From an uncultured Clostridia bacterium (GTDB lineage Bacteria; Bacillota; Clostridia; Christensenellales; Borkfalkiaceae), in assembly GCA_947631905.1 (NCBI GenBank), contig CANRND010000011.1, forward strand, positions 1 to 61,766: a stretch of DNA of 61,766 bases, read 5' to 3'. Position 1 is the first letter of the stretch. Each line of letters opens with the position of its first letter. Shown in pieces: positions 15,579-24,113 of this stretch. The translations under genes were made by a program, and so were the position numbers. The notes under the pieces are model-generated. The model was not told where the DNA came from and did not search any database. It saw only the letters and a program-made list of their open reading frames with translations.

Positions 15579-16907
15579 ATGTTTTTCGACGGAAAGACGG
15601 CGTTTTATTTCATCGGGATCGGCGGCGTGAGCATGAGCGCGCTCGCGCGGCTTCTCACGGACAGGGGATACTCCGTCCGCGGGAGCGACATGCGGGAGAG
15701 CGAATATACCCGCGCCCTGCAAAAAGCGGGGATCCCCGTATCCATCGGAGAGGAAGAAAAGATCGGAGAGGACTGCGTCGTGTATACGGGCGCAGTGGCG
15801 GAACATCACCCCCAGCTTGAAGCGGCGCGGGCGGCGGGCAAGCGGCTCATTCCGCGCGCCGAGCTTTTGGGGGAAGTGGCAAAGGAGTTTCCGCACGTTA
15901 TTTCGGTGGCGGGGTGCCACGGGAAAACGTCCACCTCCTCCATGCTCGCCCACATCTTCCGCGCCTGCGGCCGGCCCTTTACCTGTCACATCGGCGGCGA
16001 GGACCTCGGGCTTTCCAACTATTTCTCCTCGGGCGGGGAATATTTCGTGACGGAAGCCTGCGAGTTCGGGCGGAGTTTTCTCTCTTTGGACAGCGAGATC
16101 GGCGTGATCCTCAACACCGACCTCGACCACACCGACTGCTATAAAGACGAGGACGAACTCTTTACCGCCTATGTGCAATTTGCGAAAAATTCGCAAAAAG
16201 TCGTCGTGTGCGACGACGATCTGCGGGCGCGGCGCATTCCGCACACTTCGAGCTTCGGCTTAAATGGGGGAGACGTCCGCGCCGAAGACCTGAAATGCGT
16301 GGGAGAGCGGTATTCGTTTACCGTTTCCGAGCGCGGCATCCCGCTCGTGCGGGTAAAACTTTCCGCCGTGGGGAAAGTGATGGTGACGGACGCCCTTGCG
16401 GCGTTTGCGGCGGCGCGTCTTCTCGGCCTTACCGCAGAGGAGATCAAGCGGGGGCTGGAAAGTTTCCGCGGCGTGGGGCGGCGGTTTGAAACGGTCGGAA
16501 CGTTTTGCGGCGTGCCTGTCGTGTGCGATTACGCCCATCACCCGCGCGAGATCGCCGCGGTGATGGAGACGGCGGAAAAGATGTGCTTCGGCACGGTGCG
16601 GGTCGTCTTTCAGCCGCATACCTATACGCGGACGCGGGACTTTCTTGCCGATTTTGTTGCCGTTCTGCGGCGTGCTGAAAATCCGATCGTCTATAAGACC
16701 TATGCCGCGCGGGAAGAATTTTTGCCCGAGGGGAGCGCCTATACCCTCGTTTCGCACTTGCCCGAGGCGGTATACGTGCAGTCGCCCGCGCAACTGAAAA
16801 AGCGCCTGCTCCAATACGTCCGGCCCGACGATCTGATTTTGGTGCTGGGCGCAGGGGACATTTTCGACATCGCAAAGAGCATTCTGGATGAAGCGGCCGC
16901 CCCTTAA
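15579..16907 (+). CDS. murC: UDP-N-acetylmuramate-L-alanine ligase
   Basis: Adds L-Ala to UDP-MurNAc in the cytosolic stage of peptidoglycan synthesis. 442 residues, the normal length. The N-terminal UDP-binding FIGIGGVSMSALA lies at residues 11-23. The Mur ligase P-loop is GCHGKTSTSS, a serine/cysteine variant of the common GTHGKTTTT. DTDLDHTD-type acidic residues (NTDLDHTD) and VVCDYAHHPREI mark the central and C-terminal domains. No clear ribosome site was seen. It stands apart from other mur genes and ends in a GC-rich hairpin. Confidence 0.93.
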   Translation: MFFDGKTAFYFIGIGGVSMSALARLLTDRGYSVRGSDMRESEYTRALQKAGIPVSIGEEEKIGEDCVVYTGAVAEHHPQLEAARAAGKRLIPRAELLGEVAKEFPHVISVAGCHGKTSTSSMLAHIFRACGRPFTCHIGGEDLGLSNYFSSGGEYFVTEACEFGRSFLSLDSEIGVILNTDLDHTDCYKDEDELFTAYVQFAKNSQKVVVCDDDLRARRIPHTSSFGLNGGDVRAEDLKCVGERYSFTVSERGIPLVRVKLSAVGKVMVTDALAAFAAARLLGLTAEEIKRGLESFRGVGRRFETVGTFCGVPVVCDYAHHPREIAAVMETAEKMCFGTVRVVFQPHTYTRTRDFLADFVAVLRRAENPIVYKTYAAREEFLPEGSAYTLVSHLPEAVYVQSPAQLKKRLLQYVRPDDLILVLGAGDIFDIAKSILDEAAAP

Positions 16908-16919
16908 CAGGGGCGGCCG
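16894..16919. terminator. GC-rich hairpin between murC and the DUF815 gene
   Basis: Perfect 10-bp arms CGGCCGCCCC and GGGGCGGCCG, with the murC stop codon in the 6-nt loop. There is no good T run on either side, so termination efficiency is uncertain. It separates convergent genes. Confidence 0.5.
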
Positions 16920-16958
16920 TTCGATTTCGGAGCAGATTGATGTGTGATGCTTAATACT

Positions 16959-18002
16959 CTATATCTTGTATTCTTTTCCTTTCTCCTTGCAGGCGAAGAG
17001 ATGTCCCGTAAGGAGCCGCGCGCTCCTCGGGGTGAACCCGTGCGTTTCCGACCACCTGTCCGCAAACTCGTTCAGTTCCTCCGCGGGGAGTTTGAGTTTG
17101 AGGTCTTTGGCGAGGTCGTGTACGATCGCAAGAAACTGCTCCCTGCTCACGCTGCGGAACGGGATCGTCAGGCCGAACCCTTCGAGAAGAGTCCCGCTCG
17201 TTGCGGCGAGGAGAACGTTCTCCGCGCCGAAAGTGGGGAGACGGTCCTCCGCGCACAGCGATTCCACAAGGACGAGGAAGCGCAGGGGGAGACGGGAGAG
17301 TATGTCGGAAAGACGGGGGAGTTCGCGCAGATCTTCGCGGGCAAGTTCCACGAGACGCAGTTTCTGCGAAGAGAACGCGTTGGCTACCGCGCGCACGCTC
17401 GAAGATCTGCCCGTGCCGCTCTCGCCGTAGAGGAGCATGTGCGAGCAGGGCAGATTTTTGACGAAATTTTCGAGATTGTCGTAGATCTCCGCCTTTTCCC
17501 GCTCGTAGCCTTTGAGGTCGGCAAGCGAGTAGGCGCAGGGGAGAACGGGGACAAGCCCGCGCTCGCGGTCGTAGCGAAATTCATAGCTGTTGATGAACTT
17601 CCCGTAGCCCGAGCTTTGGTAAAAGCCGTAGAGGAGATTTGCCGCTTTGTCGTCCCAGCTCTTGATGGTGACGGGCGGTTTTCCCATTTCGAAGTCCTCG
17701 GTCTCGAAGTCGAGCGCCTTGCCGATCTCCGTGAGGTCCGCGATATAGGCGTTTTTGAGATAGGGCGAAATGTCGTCGCCCGCGGCGCAGGCGCGGGAGA
17801 ACGCGTTCTCGTCCTTGATGACGGCTTCCGCGACGTAAGCGGAGAAGTTCGTCTCCGCCTTGCGGGCGAAAAGTTCGTGCAGGAACGCCGATTTGCGGGC
17901 GGCGGATCTCTCGTTCCGGTAAGCGGCGAACGCCGCGATGAGGGGGTCGCTTAAAATGCCCGTAAGAACGGTGAGGTTGCTAAGATAATTCGTTTCAGCC
18001 AT
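16959..18002 (-). CDS. DUF815-family ATPase with degenerate Walker motifs
   Basis: 347 residues; members I know of are nearer 420-450. The family core is recognisable: HMLLYGESGTGRSSSVRA at about 188-205, LLAATSGTLL and GFTPRSARLL. Two features suggest lost or altered ATPase activity. The Walker A lysine is arginine (GESGTGRS, R199), and the Walker B position reads FLVLVESL (242-249) where family members carry paired aspartates. The stretch between Walker B and the ATS motif is also shortened. An ATG with AAAGGGAAA upstream and a good promoter shows it is expressed. The role of the family is not established. Confidence 0.72.
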   Translation of the reverse strand: MAETNYLSNLTVLTGILSDPLIAAFAAYRNERSAARKSAFLHELFARKAETNFSAYVAEAVIKDENAFSRACAAGDDISPYLKNAYIADLTEIGKALDFETEDFEMGKPPVTIKSWDDKAANLLYGFYQSSGYGKFINSYEFRYDRERGLVPVLPCAYSLADLKGYEREKAEIYDNLENFVKNLPCSHMLLYGESGTGRSSSVRAVANAFSSQKLRLVELAREDLRELPRLSDILSRLPLRFLVLVESLCAEDRLPTFGAENVLLAATSGTLLEGFGLTIPFRSVSREQFLAIVHDLAKDLKLKLPAEELNEFADRWSETHGFTPRSARLLTGHLFACKEKGKEYKI

Positions 18003-18022
18003 AATGATTTCCCTTTGTTTTC

Positions 18023-18051
18023 ATTATAGCGCGCCCGTAGGAAAAAAGCAA
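18023..18051 (-). promoter_or_regulatory. Promoter of the DUF815 gene
   Basis: On the minus strand TTGCTT (18051-18046), a 17-bp spacer and TATAAT (18028-18023), 20 bp before the start codon. Divergent from the glycogen operon promoter. Confidence 0.65.
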
Positions 18052-18169
18052 GGAAAGCGGCATAACTTTTCCGCAAAAGGCGGCTCCCGCCTCCGCTTCC
18101 TCGGACGGAAAGGGGGGAATAAAAGGTTGAAAATTTTTCCAAAAGAGCAAAAAAAGTTTGAAATGGGTA

Positions 18170-18198
18170 TTGAAACCTGCCAAAATATATAGTATAAT
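18170..18198 (+). promoter_or_regulatory. Promoter of the glycogen operon
   Basis: TTGAAA (18170-18175), a 17-bp spacer and TATAAT (18193-18198), 36 bp before glgB. Confidence 0.75.
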
Positions 18199-18234
18199 AA
18201 GAGAGCGGAAAAACCGAAGAAGGGGGCATGCGCT

Positions 18235-20139
18235 ATGGCGGAAAAAATTCCGAAAGAGACCGATTTCCCGCTCTATCTGTTTCATCACGGGAAAAACGAC
18301 AGGATCTACGAGCTGTTCGGCGCGCGTCCCGCCACAAAAGAGGGGAAAAAGGGCTATCTTTTCCGCGTATGGGCGCCCCATGCAAAACAGGTTTCCGTCG
18401 TAGGCGACTTTAACGGCTGGAACGACGAAGCGGACATCATGGACCGCATGGCGGACGGCGAAAGCTATGAATTGTTCGTTCCGGGCGTGCGGGAATACGA
18501 CGTATATAAATATTGTATTACCGCGCAGGACGGCAGAAAGCTGATGAAAGCCGATCCCGTCGGGTTCCACACCGAAACGCCGCCCGCAAACGCGAGCAAG
18601 GCATACGATCTCGAAGGCTACCGCTGGGGGGACCACGACTATCTCCAAGCGCTCTACCGCCGCAACAATTTCTCGACGCCCATGAATATCTACGAGGTCA
18701 ATCTGCTCTCGTGGAAGAAATATCCGGACGGCAACTACTATTCCTATCTCGATCTTTCGCGCGAACTTGTCTCCTACGTCAAAGAGATGGGCTACACGCA
18801 CGTTGAGTTCATGCCCGTAACGGAATATCCTTTCGACGGAAGTTGGGGGTATCAGGTGACGGGCTATTTTGCGGTCACTTCCCGCCTCGGCACCCCGAAA
18901 GATTTCATGCGCCTCGTCGACGAGTTCCACAAGGCGGGGATCGGCGTGATTTTGGATTGGGTCCCCGCGCACTTCCCGAAAGACGCGCACGGACTCTATG
19001 AATTTGACGGACAGCCTCTCTATGAGAGCAGCCAGTGGGACAGGATGGAGCATAAGAGCTGGGGGACCCGCCGCTTCGACTACGGCAGGAACGAGGTGCT
19101 TTCTTTCCTCATTTCGAGCGCCTGCCTGTTCTTCGATAAATTCCACATCGACGGTATCCGCGTGGACGCGGTAGCCTCCATGCTCTACCTCGACTACGAC
19201 AAACGCCCCGGGGAGTGGGTGCCGAACATCTACGGCGAGAACAAAAACCTCGAAGCGATCGCTTTCCTCAGAAAGCTCAACGAAGCGGTCTTTCACCGCT
19301 TCCCGCACGTTCTGATGATCGCGGAAGAATCCACGGCGTGGGGACTTGTCACAAAGCCCGCTTCCGTCGGCGGATTGGGGTTCAACTACAAGTGGAACAT
19401 GGGCTGGATGAACGACATGCTCTCCTACCTCACGCTCAACCCGTTCTTCCGCATGAACAACCACAACAAACTCACGTTCTCCATGATGTACGCCTTTTCG
19501 GAGAATTATGTATTGCCCATTTCGCACGACGAGGTGGTGTACGGCAAGTGTTCCCTCATCAATAAGATGCCGGGGACCTATGAGGAGAAGTTCGCGGGCG
19601 TGCGCTCTTTCCTCGGTTACCAGATGGCGCACCCCGGCAAAAAGCTCAACTTCATGGGCTATGAGTTCGGGCAATTCAAGGAATGGAACTACAAAGAGGG
19701 TTTGGAGTTCTTCCTGCGCGACAATTACGAGTTGCACGGAAAACTTTCCCTTTTCGTCAAGGAACTCAATCACTTTTACCGCAACATGCCGCCGTTTTTC
19801 GAGGTAGAGGACAGCTGGGACGGGTTCGAGTGGCTTGCGCCCGACGACGCGGACCGCAACATCGTTTCCTTTATCCGCCGCGACAGGAGCGGGAGAGAGG
19901 TGATCGCGCTCGTCAGCTTTTCGGGCTCGGACGCGGAGGACTATCTTCTCGGCGTGAACCGCAAGGGGAAGTACCGCGTTCTCTTCAACACGGACGACGA
20001 AAAGTACGGCGGATGGGGACGTCTCGGCAAGAAGAAAATATTTACGGCGGTCAAAAAGCCGAGCCACGGGAAGCAGTATTCGCTGCGCATCCCGATGCCG
20101 CGCCTCACCTGTCTCTATCTGGAACGGGTGGAAGATTAA
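18235..20139 (+). CDS. glgB: 1,4-alpha-glucan branching enzyme
   Basis: Introduces alpha-1,6 branches into glycogen. 634 residues: an N-terminal CBM48 module (FRVWAPHAKQVSVVGDFNGW near residues 42-61), the GH13 barrel and an all-beta C domain. Catalytic signatures are DWVPAHF, GIRVDAVASM with nucleophile D311, AEESTAWG near 364, and SHDEVVYGK. It is first in the operon glgB-glgC-glgD-glgA-glgP-GH13. The start is set by an AAGGGGG site 9 bp upstream. Confidence 0.95.
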   Translation: MAEKIPKETDFPLYLFHHGKNDRIYELFGARPATKEGKKGYLFRVWAPHAKQVSVVGDFNGWNDEADIMDRMADGESYELFVPGVREYDVYKYCITAQDGRKLMKADPVGFHTETPPANASKAYDLEGYRWGDHDYLQALYRRNNFSTPMNIYEVNLLSWKKYPDGNYYSYLDLSRELVSYVKEMGYTHVEFMPVTEYPFDGSWGYQVTGYFAVTSRLGTPKDFMRLVDEFHKAGIGVILDWVPAHFPKDAHGLYEFDGQPLYESSQWDRMEHKSWGTRRFDYGRNEVLSFLISSACLFFDKFHIDGIRVDAVASMLYLDYDKRPGEWVPNIYGENKNLEAIAFLRKLNEAVFHRFPHVLMIAEESTAWGLVTKPASVGGLGFNYKWNMGWMNDMLSYLTLNPFFRMNNHNKLTFSMMYAFSENYVLPISHDEVVYGKCSLINKMPGTYEEKFAGVRSFLGYQMAHPGKKLNFMGYEFGQFKEWNYKEGLEFFLRDNYELHGKLSLFVKELNHFYRNMPPFFEVEDSWDGFEWLAPDDADRNIVSFIRRDRSGREVIALVSFSGSDAEDYLLGVNRKGKYRVLFNTDDEKYGGWGRLGKKKIFTAVKKPSHGKQYSLRIPMPRLTCLYLERVED

Positions 20140-20187
20140 GAAAGATACGACTTAAAAAATCGTGAAAATAATGGGGAGAAATTAAGT

Positions 20188-21384
20188 ATGCAAAGAAAAA
20201 AGGAATGCGTCGCAATGTTGCTTGCGGGCGGACAAGGTTCTCGGCTGTACGCGCTCACCAACAACATTGCAAAACCCGCAGTCGCGTTCGGGGCAAAGTA
20301 CCGTATCATCGACTTTCCTCTGAGCAACTGCATCAATTCGGGCATTGATACCGTCGGCGTTCTGACGCAGTATGAACCGCTTGAACTCAACGAGTATATC
20401 GGGAACGGCCAGCCGTGGGATCTCGACCGCACCTATGGGGGCGTACACATCCTCTCGCCCTATCAGGCGAAGAAGAAATCCTCGTGGTACGAGGGCACGG
20501 CGAACGCCATCTACCAGAACAGCAGTTTCATGAAGAAGTACAATCCCGACTATGTACTCATTCTCTCGGGCGACCATATCTACAAGATGAACTATGCCGA
20601 GATGCTGCGGGCGCATATCCGCACGGGAGCGGACTGCACGATCGCCGCGATCGAAGTGCCGATGAAAGAGGCTTCCCGCTTCGGGATCCTCAACACCAAC
20701 GAGGACGGATCCATCTACGAGTTTGAAGAGAAACCCAAAGCCCCCAAGAGCAACCTCGCCTCGATGGGGATCTATATCTTTACCGCGGAGAAACTCTATC
20801 AATATCTCGAAGCGGACGACGAAAACCCCGAATCCAGCAAAGATTTCGGGAAAGACGTGCTTCCCGCCATGCTCAAAGCGGGCGAGAAGATGTTCTCCTA
20901 CCGCTTCAAGGGCTATTGGAAAGACGTCGGAACGATCTCTTCCCTCTGGGAATCGAATATGGATCTGCTCGGCGAGGACCCTGCGTTCGACGTAGGGGAC
21001 TCCGACTGGAAGATCCATTCCCGCAACCCGCTCGCCCCGCCCGAATATATCGGGGAAACGGGCAAAGTGGAGAACTCCATGATCGCCCTCGGCTGTGAGA
21101 TCGAGGGGACGGTGGAACACTCCGTTCTTTCGAGCAACGTCGTCGTCGAAGAGGGCGCGGTCGTCAAAGACAGCGTGATCATGGCGGGATCGGTCATCAG
21201 GAAGAACGCAGTCGTCACTTACTCGATCATCGACGAAAACGTCGTGGTGGAGGAGGGCGCGTCCGTCGGGGAAGAGAAGAGCAAGGCGGCGGGCATCGCG
21301 GTACTCGGCAGGAACATCAGGATCGCCGCGGGCGCAAAGGTCGAGGGCGGAAAGATCCTCGATAAGGATTACAAGGGGGAATAA
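20188..21384 (+). CDS. glgC: Glucose-1-phosphate adenylyltransferase, catalytic subunit
   Basis: Makes ADP-glucose, the committed step of glycogen synthesis. 398 residues. The nucleotidyltransferase signature is [14 protein letters not shown] (residues 11-24), where family members commonly have a second basic residue after the arginine. [11 protein letters not shown] and GYWKDVGT follow, then a C-terminal left-handed beta-helix of hexapeptide-like repeats ([14 protein letters not shown]). GGGGAG precedes the ATG. glgD begins 4 bp after the stop, so a GlgC-GlgD hetero-oligomer is likely, as known in Firmicutes. Confidence 0.95.
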   Translation: MQRKKECVAMLLAGGQGSRLYALTNNIAKPAVAFGAKYRIIDFPLSNCINSGIDTVGVLTQYEPLELNEYIGNGQPWDLDRTYGGVHILSPYQAKKKSSWYEGTANAIYQNSSFMKKYNPDYVLILSGDHIYKMNYAEMLRAHIRTGADCTIAAIEVPMKEASRFGILNTNEDGSIYEFEEKPKAPKSNLASMGIYIFTAEKLYQYLEADDENPESSKDFGKDVLPAMLKAGEKMFSYRFKGYWKDVGTISSLWESNMDLLGEDPAFDVGDSDWKIHSRNPLAPPEYIGETGKVENSMIALGCEIEGTVEHSVLSSNVVVEEGAVVKDSVIMAGSVIRKNAVVTYSIIDENVVVEEGASVGEEKSKAAGIAVLGRNIRIAAGAKVEGGKILDKDYKGE

Positions 21385-21388
21385 GGAA

Positions 21389-22507
21389 ATGGCACATTCT
21401 ACGGTAGGCGTGATTTTTTCCAACATTCACGATGAAAATATCCCCGAACTTTCGAAGCACAGAACGATGGCTTCCATTCCCTTTGTGGGAAGATACCGTC
21501 TCATCGATTTCGCGCTCTCCAACATGGTGAACTCCGGGATCACGACGGTGGGGATCGTCACAAAAAACAATTACCAGTCTCTCATCGATCATCTCGGGAG
21601 CGGCAAAGATTGGGATCTTGCGCGCAAAGACGGCGGCATTATTCTGCTCCCGCCCTACTCCAACGAGACGGATAAACCCTACACCACCCGCCTCGAAGCG
21701 CTCATGAGCATTACGGGCTTCCTCAACCACAGGAAAGAGGATTACGTCGTGATCTCCGACTGCGACGGCGTCGCGCGCATGGATATTTCGGACATCGTGC
21801 GCTTCCACGAGCGCAACCGCGCGGACATCACGATGGTCTACCACGAAGAGGAGAACATGGAAGCATCCTCCTACTATATCACCCTCGAACCCGACGAAAA
21901 CGACCGTGTCAAGGGGTTGAAGATCAATCCCGATGTCAACGGAAAGGGGAAGTTCAACCTCTATGTCAACGTCATGGTCATGCGGCGGGAATATCTCATC
22001 GACACCATCCAGAATGCGGTGCAGAGGGGATTTTCGAGCTTCGGCAGGGATATTCTCGTGAAGAATGTCGATACGCTCCGCATTTTCGGCTATAAGTTCA
22101 AGGGCTATTACGCGGGCATTTCTTCCATCCAGAAATACTACAAACACAGCATGGAACAGCTCAAACGCGAGGTGCGGGACGAACTGTTCGGCGCGCGCGA
22201 CATCTATACGAAAGTGCGCGACTCGGCTCCCTCGAAGTATTACGACGGCGCGGTGGTGAAGAACTCTCTCATCTCCGACGGCTGTATTATAGAGGGGACC
22301 GTGGAGAACTCTATCCTGTTCCGCGGCGTAAAAGTCGGAAAGGGGAGCGTCGTCAAAAATTCCATCATCATGCAGGATACCGTCATCGAAACGGGCGTAT
22401 CTTTGACGTGTGTGATCACGGATAAGAACGTCGTCATCCGCGACCGCCGCCATCTTTCGGGCTGCGAGGAGCTTCCTTACTTCGTCGGAAAGGGCAGAAT
22501 GCTTTGA
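21389..22507 (+). CDS. glgD: Glucose-1-phosphate adenylyltransferase regulatory subunit
   Basis: GlgC paralogue of 372 residues that lacks the catalytic GGxGxR loop: the N-terminus reads VGVIFSNIHDENIPELSKHR instead. It keeps RYRLIDFALSNMVNSGI and a C-terminal beta-helix (VKVGKGSVVKNSIIMQ). GlgD proteins modulate GlgC in Firmicutes and are weak or inactive alone. Downstream of glgC by 4 bp, with an AAGGAA ribosome site inside the spacer. Confidence 0.92.
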   Translation: MAHSTVGVIFSNIHDENIPELSKHRTMASIPFVGRYRLIDFALSNMVNSGITTVGIVTKNNYQSLIDHLGSGKDWDLARKDGGIILLPPYSNETDKPYTTRLEALMSITGFLNHRKEDYVVISDCDGVARMDISDIVRFHERNRADITMVYHEEENMEASSYYITLEPDENDRVKGLKINPDVNGKGKFNLYVNVMVMRREYLIDTIQNAVQRGFSSFGRDILVKNVDTLRIFGYKFKGYYAGISSIQKYYKHSMEQLKREVRDELFGARDIYTKVRDSAPSKYYDGAVVKNSLISDGCIIEGTVENSILFRGVKVGKGSVVKNSIIMQDTVIETGVSLTCVITDKNVVIRDRRHLSGCEELPYFVGKGRML

Positions 22508-22562
22508 GCTTCGGCCCTGCCGTAAAAATATCTTTTAAATCTAAAAAATGGGGGGAAACATT

Positions 22563-24089
22563 ATGGCAACAACGAAAAAGACAACCAAAAAAGCGGCGGC
22601 GGAGATCGTAGAGGCTCCCGCGGCGGAAGTTCGGCCCGCGCCGCCCGCCGAGTTGACCGTGGAGGTAAAGCGGAAGATCCTCTTCGTCGCCTCGGAAGCA
22701 GCCCCCTTCATTGCGACGGGCGGGCTTGCGGAGGTAGTCGGCTCGCTCTCCAAATCGCTTGCGCAAAACGAGCGCTACGACGTGCGCGTGATCTTGCCGC
22801 TTTATCAAGACGTCAAGAAAGAGTACCGCAAGGAGTTCCGTTTCATCGGGAACATCTTCGTGCCGCTCTCGTGGCGCAACCAATACTGCGGGATCTTCGA
22901 ATATGTGAAAGATAACGTCACGTTCTATTTTGTGGACAACGAATATTACTTCAAGCGTCCCGGTTGCTACGGCTATTACGACGACGGCGAACGCTTTGCG
23001 TTCTTCTGCCGCAGTGTAATGGAGATCCTCGGGTTCATCGGGTTCTATCCCGACGTGCTTCATTGCCACGACTGGCAGGCGGCGCTTGCGGCGCTGTACT
23101 TAAAGACAATCTATTGCTACCGTCCCGAGTATCAGTTCATCCGCGCCGTATTCACCATCCATAACATCGAATACCAGGGCAAGTATTCCCTCGACATTTT
23201 GGAGGACTTGTTCGGGATCTCTTACCGCTACCAAAACCTTGTGGAATACGACCGTTGCGTCAATCTCATGAAGGGCGCGATCGAGTGTTGCGAAAAGTTC
23301 TCCACCGTTTCGCCCACCTATGCGGAAGAGATCAAAGACCCTTACTATGCGCACGGGTTGGATGGCATCGTGCGCCGCAACGAGTTCAAACTCTGCGGCA
23401 TTCTCAACGGGATCGATCCCGATTATTACGATCCCGCCACGGATAAGGCGCTGTTTGAAAACTACTCCGCGGAAAACATCGCGCCCAAAGCGGTGTGCAA
23501 AGAGGAGTTGCAGCGCATGCTCAACCTGCCCGTGAAGCCCGATACGCCCATCATGGCGATGATCTCCCGCCTTGTCTCCCACAAGGGACTCGATCTCGTA
23601 CAGGAAGTCATCGAGCAGGCGCTTAGGCAGGATATGCAGTTTGTTCTGCTCGGCACGGGCGATTCCAATTACGAGAATTATTTTGCCGATCTGGCGAGAA
23701 GATACCCCGGCAAGGTCGTTTCGGTCATTTCCTTTAATTCCGACCTGTCCCGCAAGATCTATTCGGGCGCCGATCTCTTCCTGATGCCATCGAAGAGCGA
23801 ACCCTGCGGGCTTTCGCAGATGATCGCTTCCCGCTACGGCACGGTTGCGATCGTGCGGGAGACGGGCGGCCTGCGCGACAGCATCACGCCCTACGGCGCG
23901 GGCGGCAACGGGTTTACGTTCCACGACTACAACGCCTACGATATGCTCTATGTCATCAATGAGGCGATCGGCGTGTATCACAACAAAGAAGAGTGGGAAA
24001 AACTCGTTAAAAAGGCCATGACGACCGATTTCAGTTGGAGCAAATCGGCAAAGTCTTATGAAAGTTTGTATGAAAGTGTTCTGAAATAA
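22563..24089 (+). CDS. glgA: Glycogen synthase (GT5)
   Basis: Elongates alpha-1,4-glucan from ADP-glucose. 508 residues. A low-complexity Lys/Ala/Pro extension of about 36 residues precedes the GT5 start ILFVASEAAPFIATGGLAEV (39-58). In the well-studied E. coli enzyme the equivalent loop is KTGGL; here A51 replaces the lysine, a variant that also occurs in other Firmicutes. Later motifs are HCHDWQAAL, INGIDPDYYDP and SKSEPCGLSQMIA. The start at 22563 is preferred over the in-frame ATG at 22548 because GGGGGG lies between them. Confidence 0.94.
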   Translation: MATTKKTTKKAAAEIVEAPAAEVRPAPPAELTVEVKRKILFVASEAAPFIATGGLAEVVGSLSKSLAQNERYDVRVILPLYQDVKKEYRKEFRFIGNIFVPLSWRNQYCGIFEYVKDNVTFYFVDNEYYFKRPGCYGYYDDGERFAFFCRSVMEILGFIGFYPDVLHCHDWQAALAALYLKTIYCYRPEYQFIRAVFTIHNIEYQGKYSLDILEDLFGISYRYQNLVEYDRCVNLMKGAIECCEKFSTVSPTYAEEIKDPYYAHGLDGIVRRNEFKLCGILNGIDPDYYDPATDKALFENYSAENIAPKAVCKEELQRMLNLPVKPDTPIMAMISRLVSHKGLDLVQEVIEQALRQDMQFVLLGTGDSNYENYFADLARRYPGKVVSVISFNSDLSRKIYSGADLFLMPSKSEPCGLSQMIASRYGTVAIVRETGGLRDSITPYGAGGNGFTFHDYNAYDMLYVINEAIGVYHNKEEWEKLVKKAMTTDFSWSKSAKSYESLYESVLK

Positions 24090-24113
24090 ATCATTCGGAG
24101 TAAATCGGAAACA

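Noticed and set aside
17995-20067. 690-codon minus-strand open frame opposite glgB
   Set aside because: Shadow of glgB; it also runs into the promoter region of the DUF815 gene.
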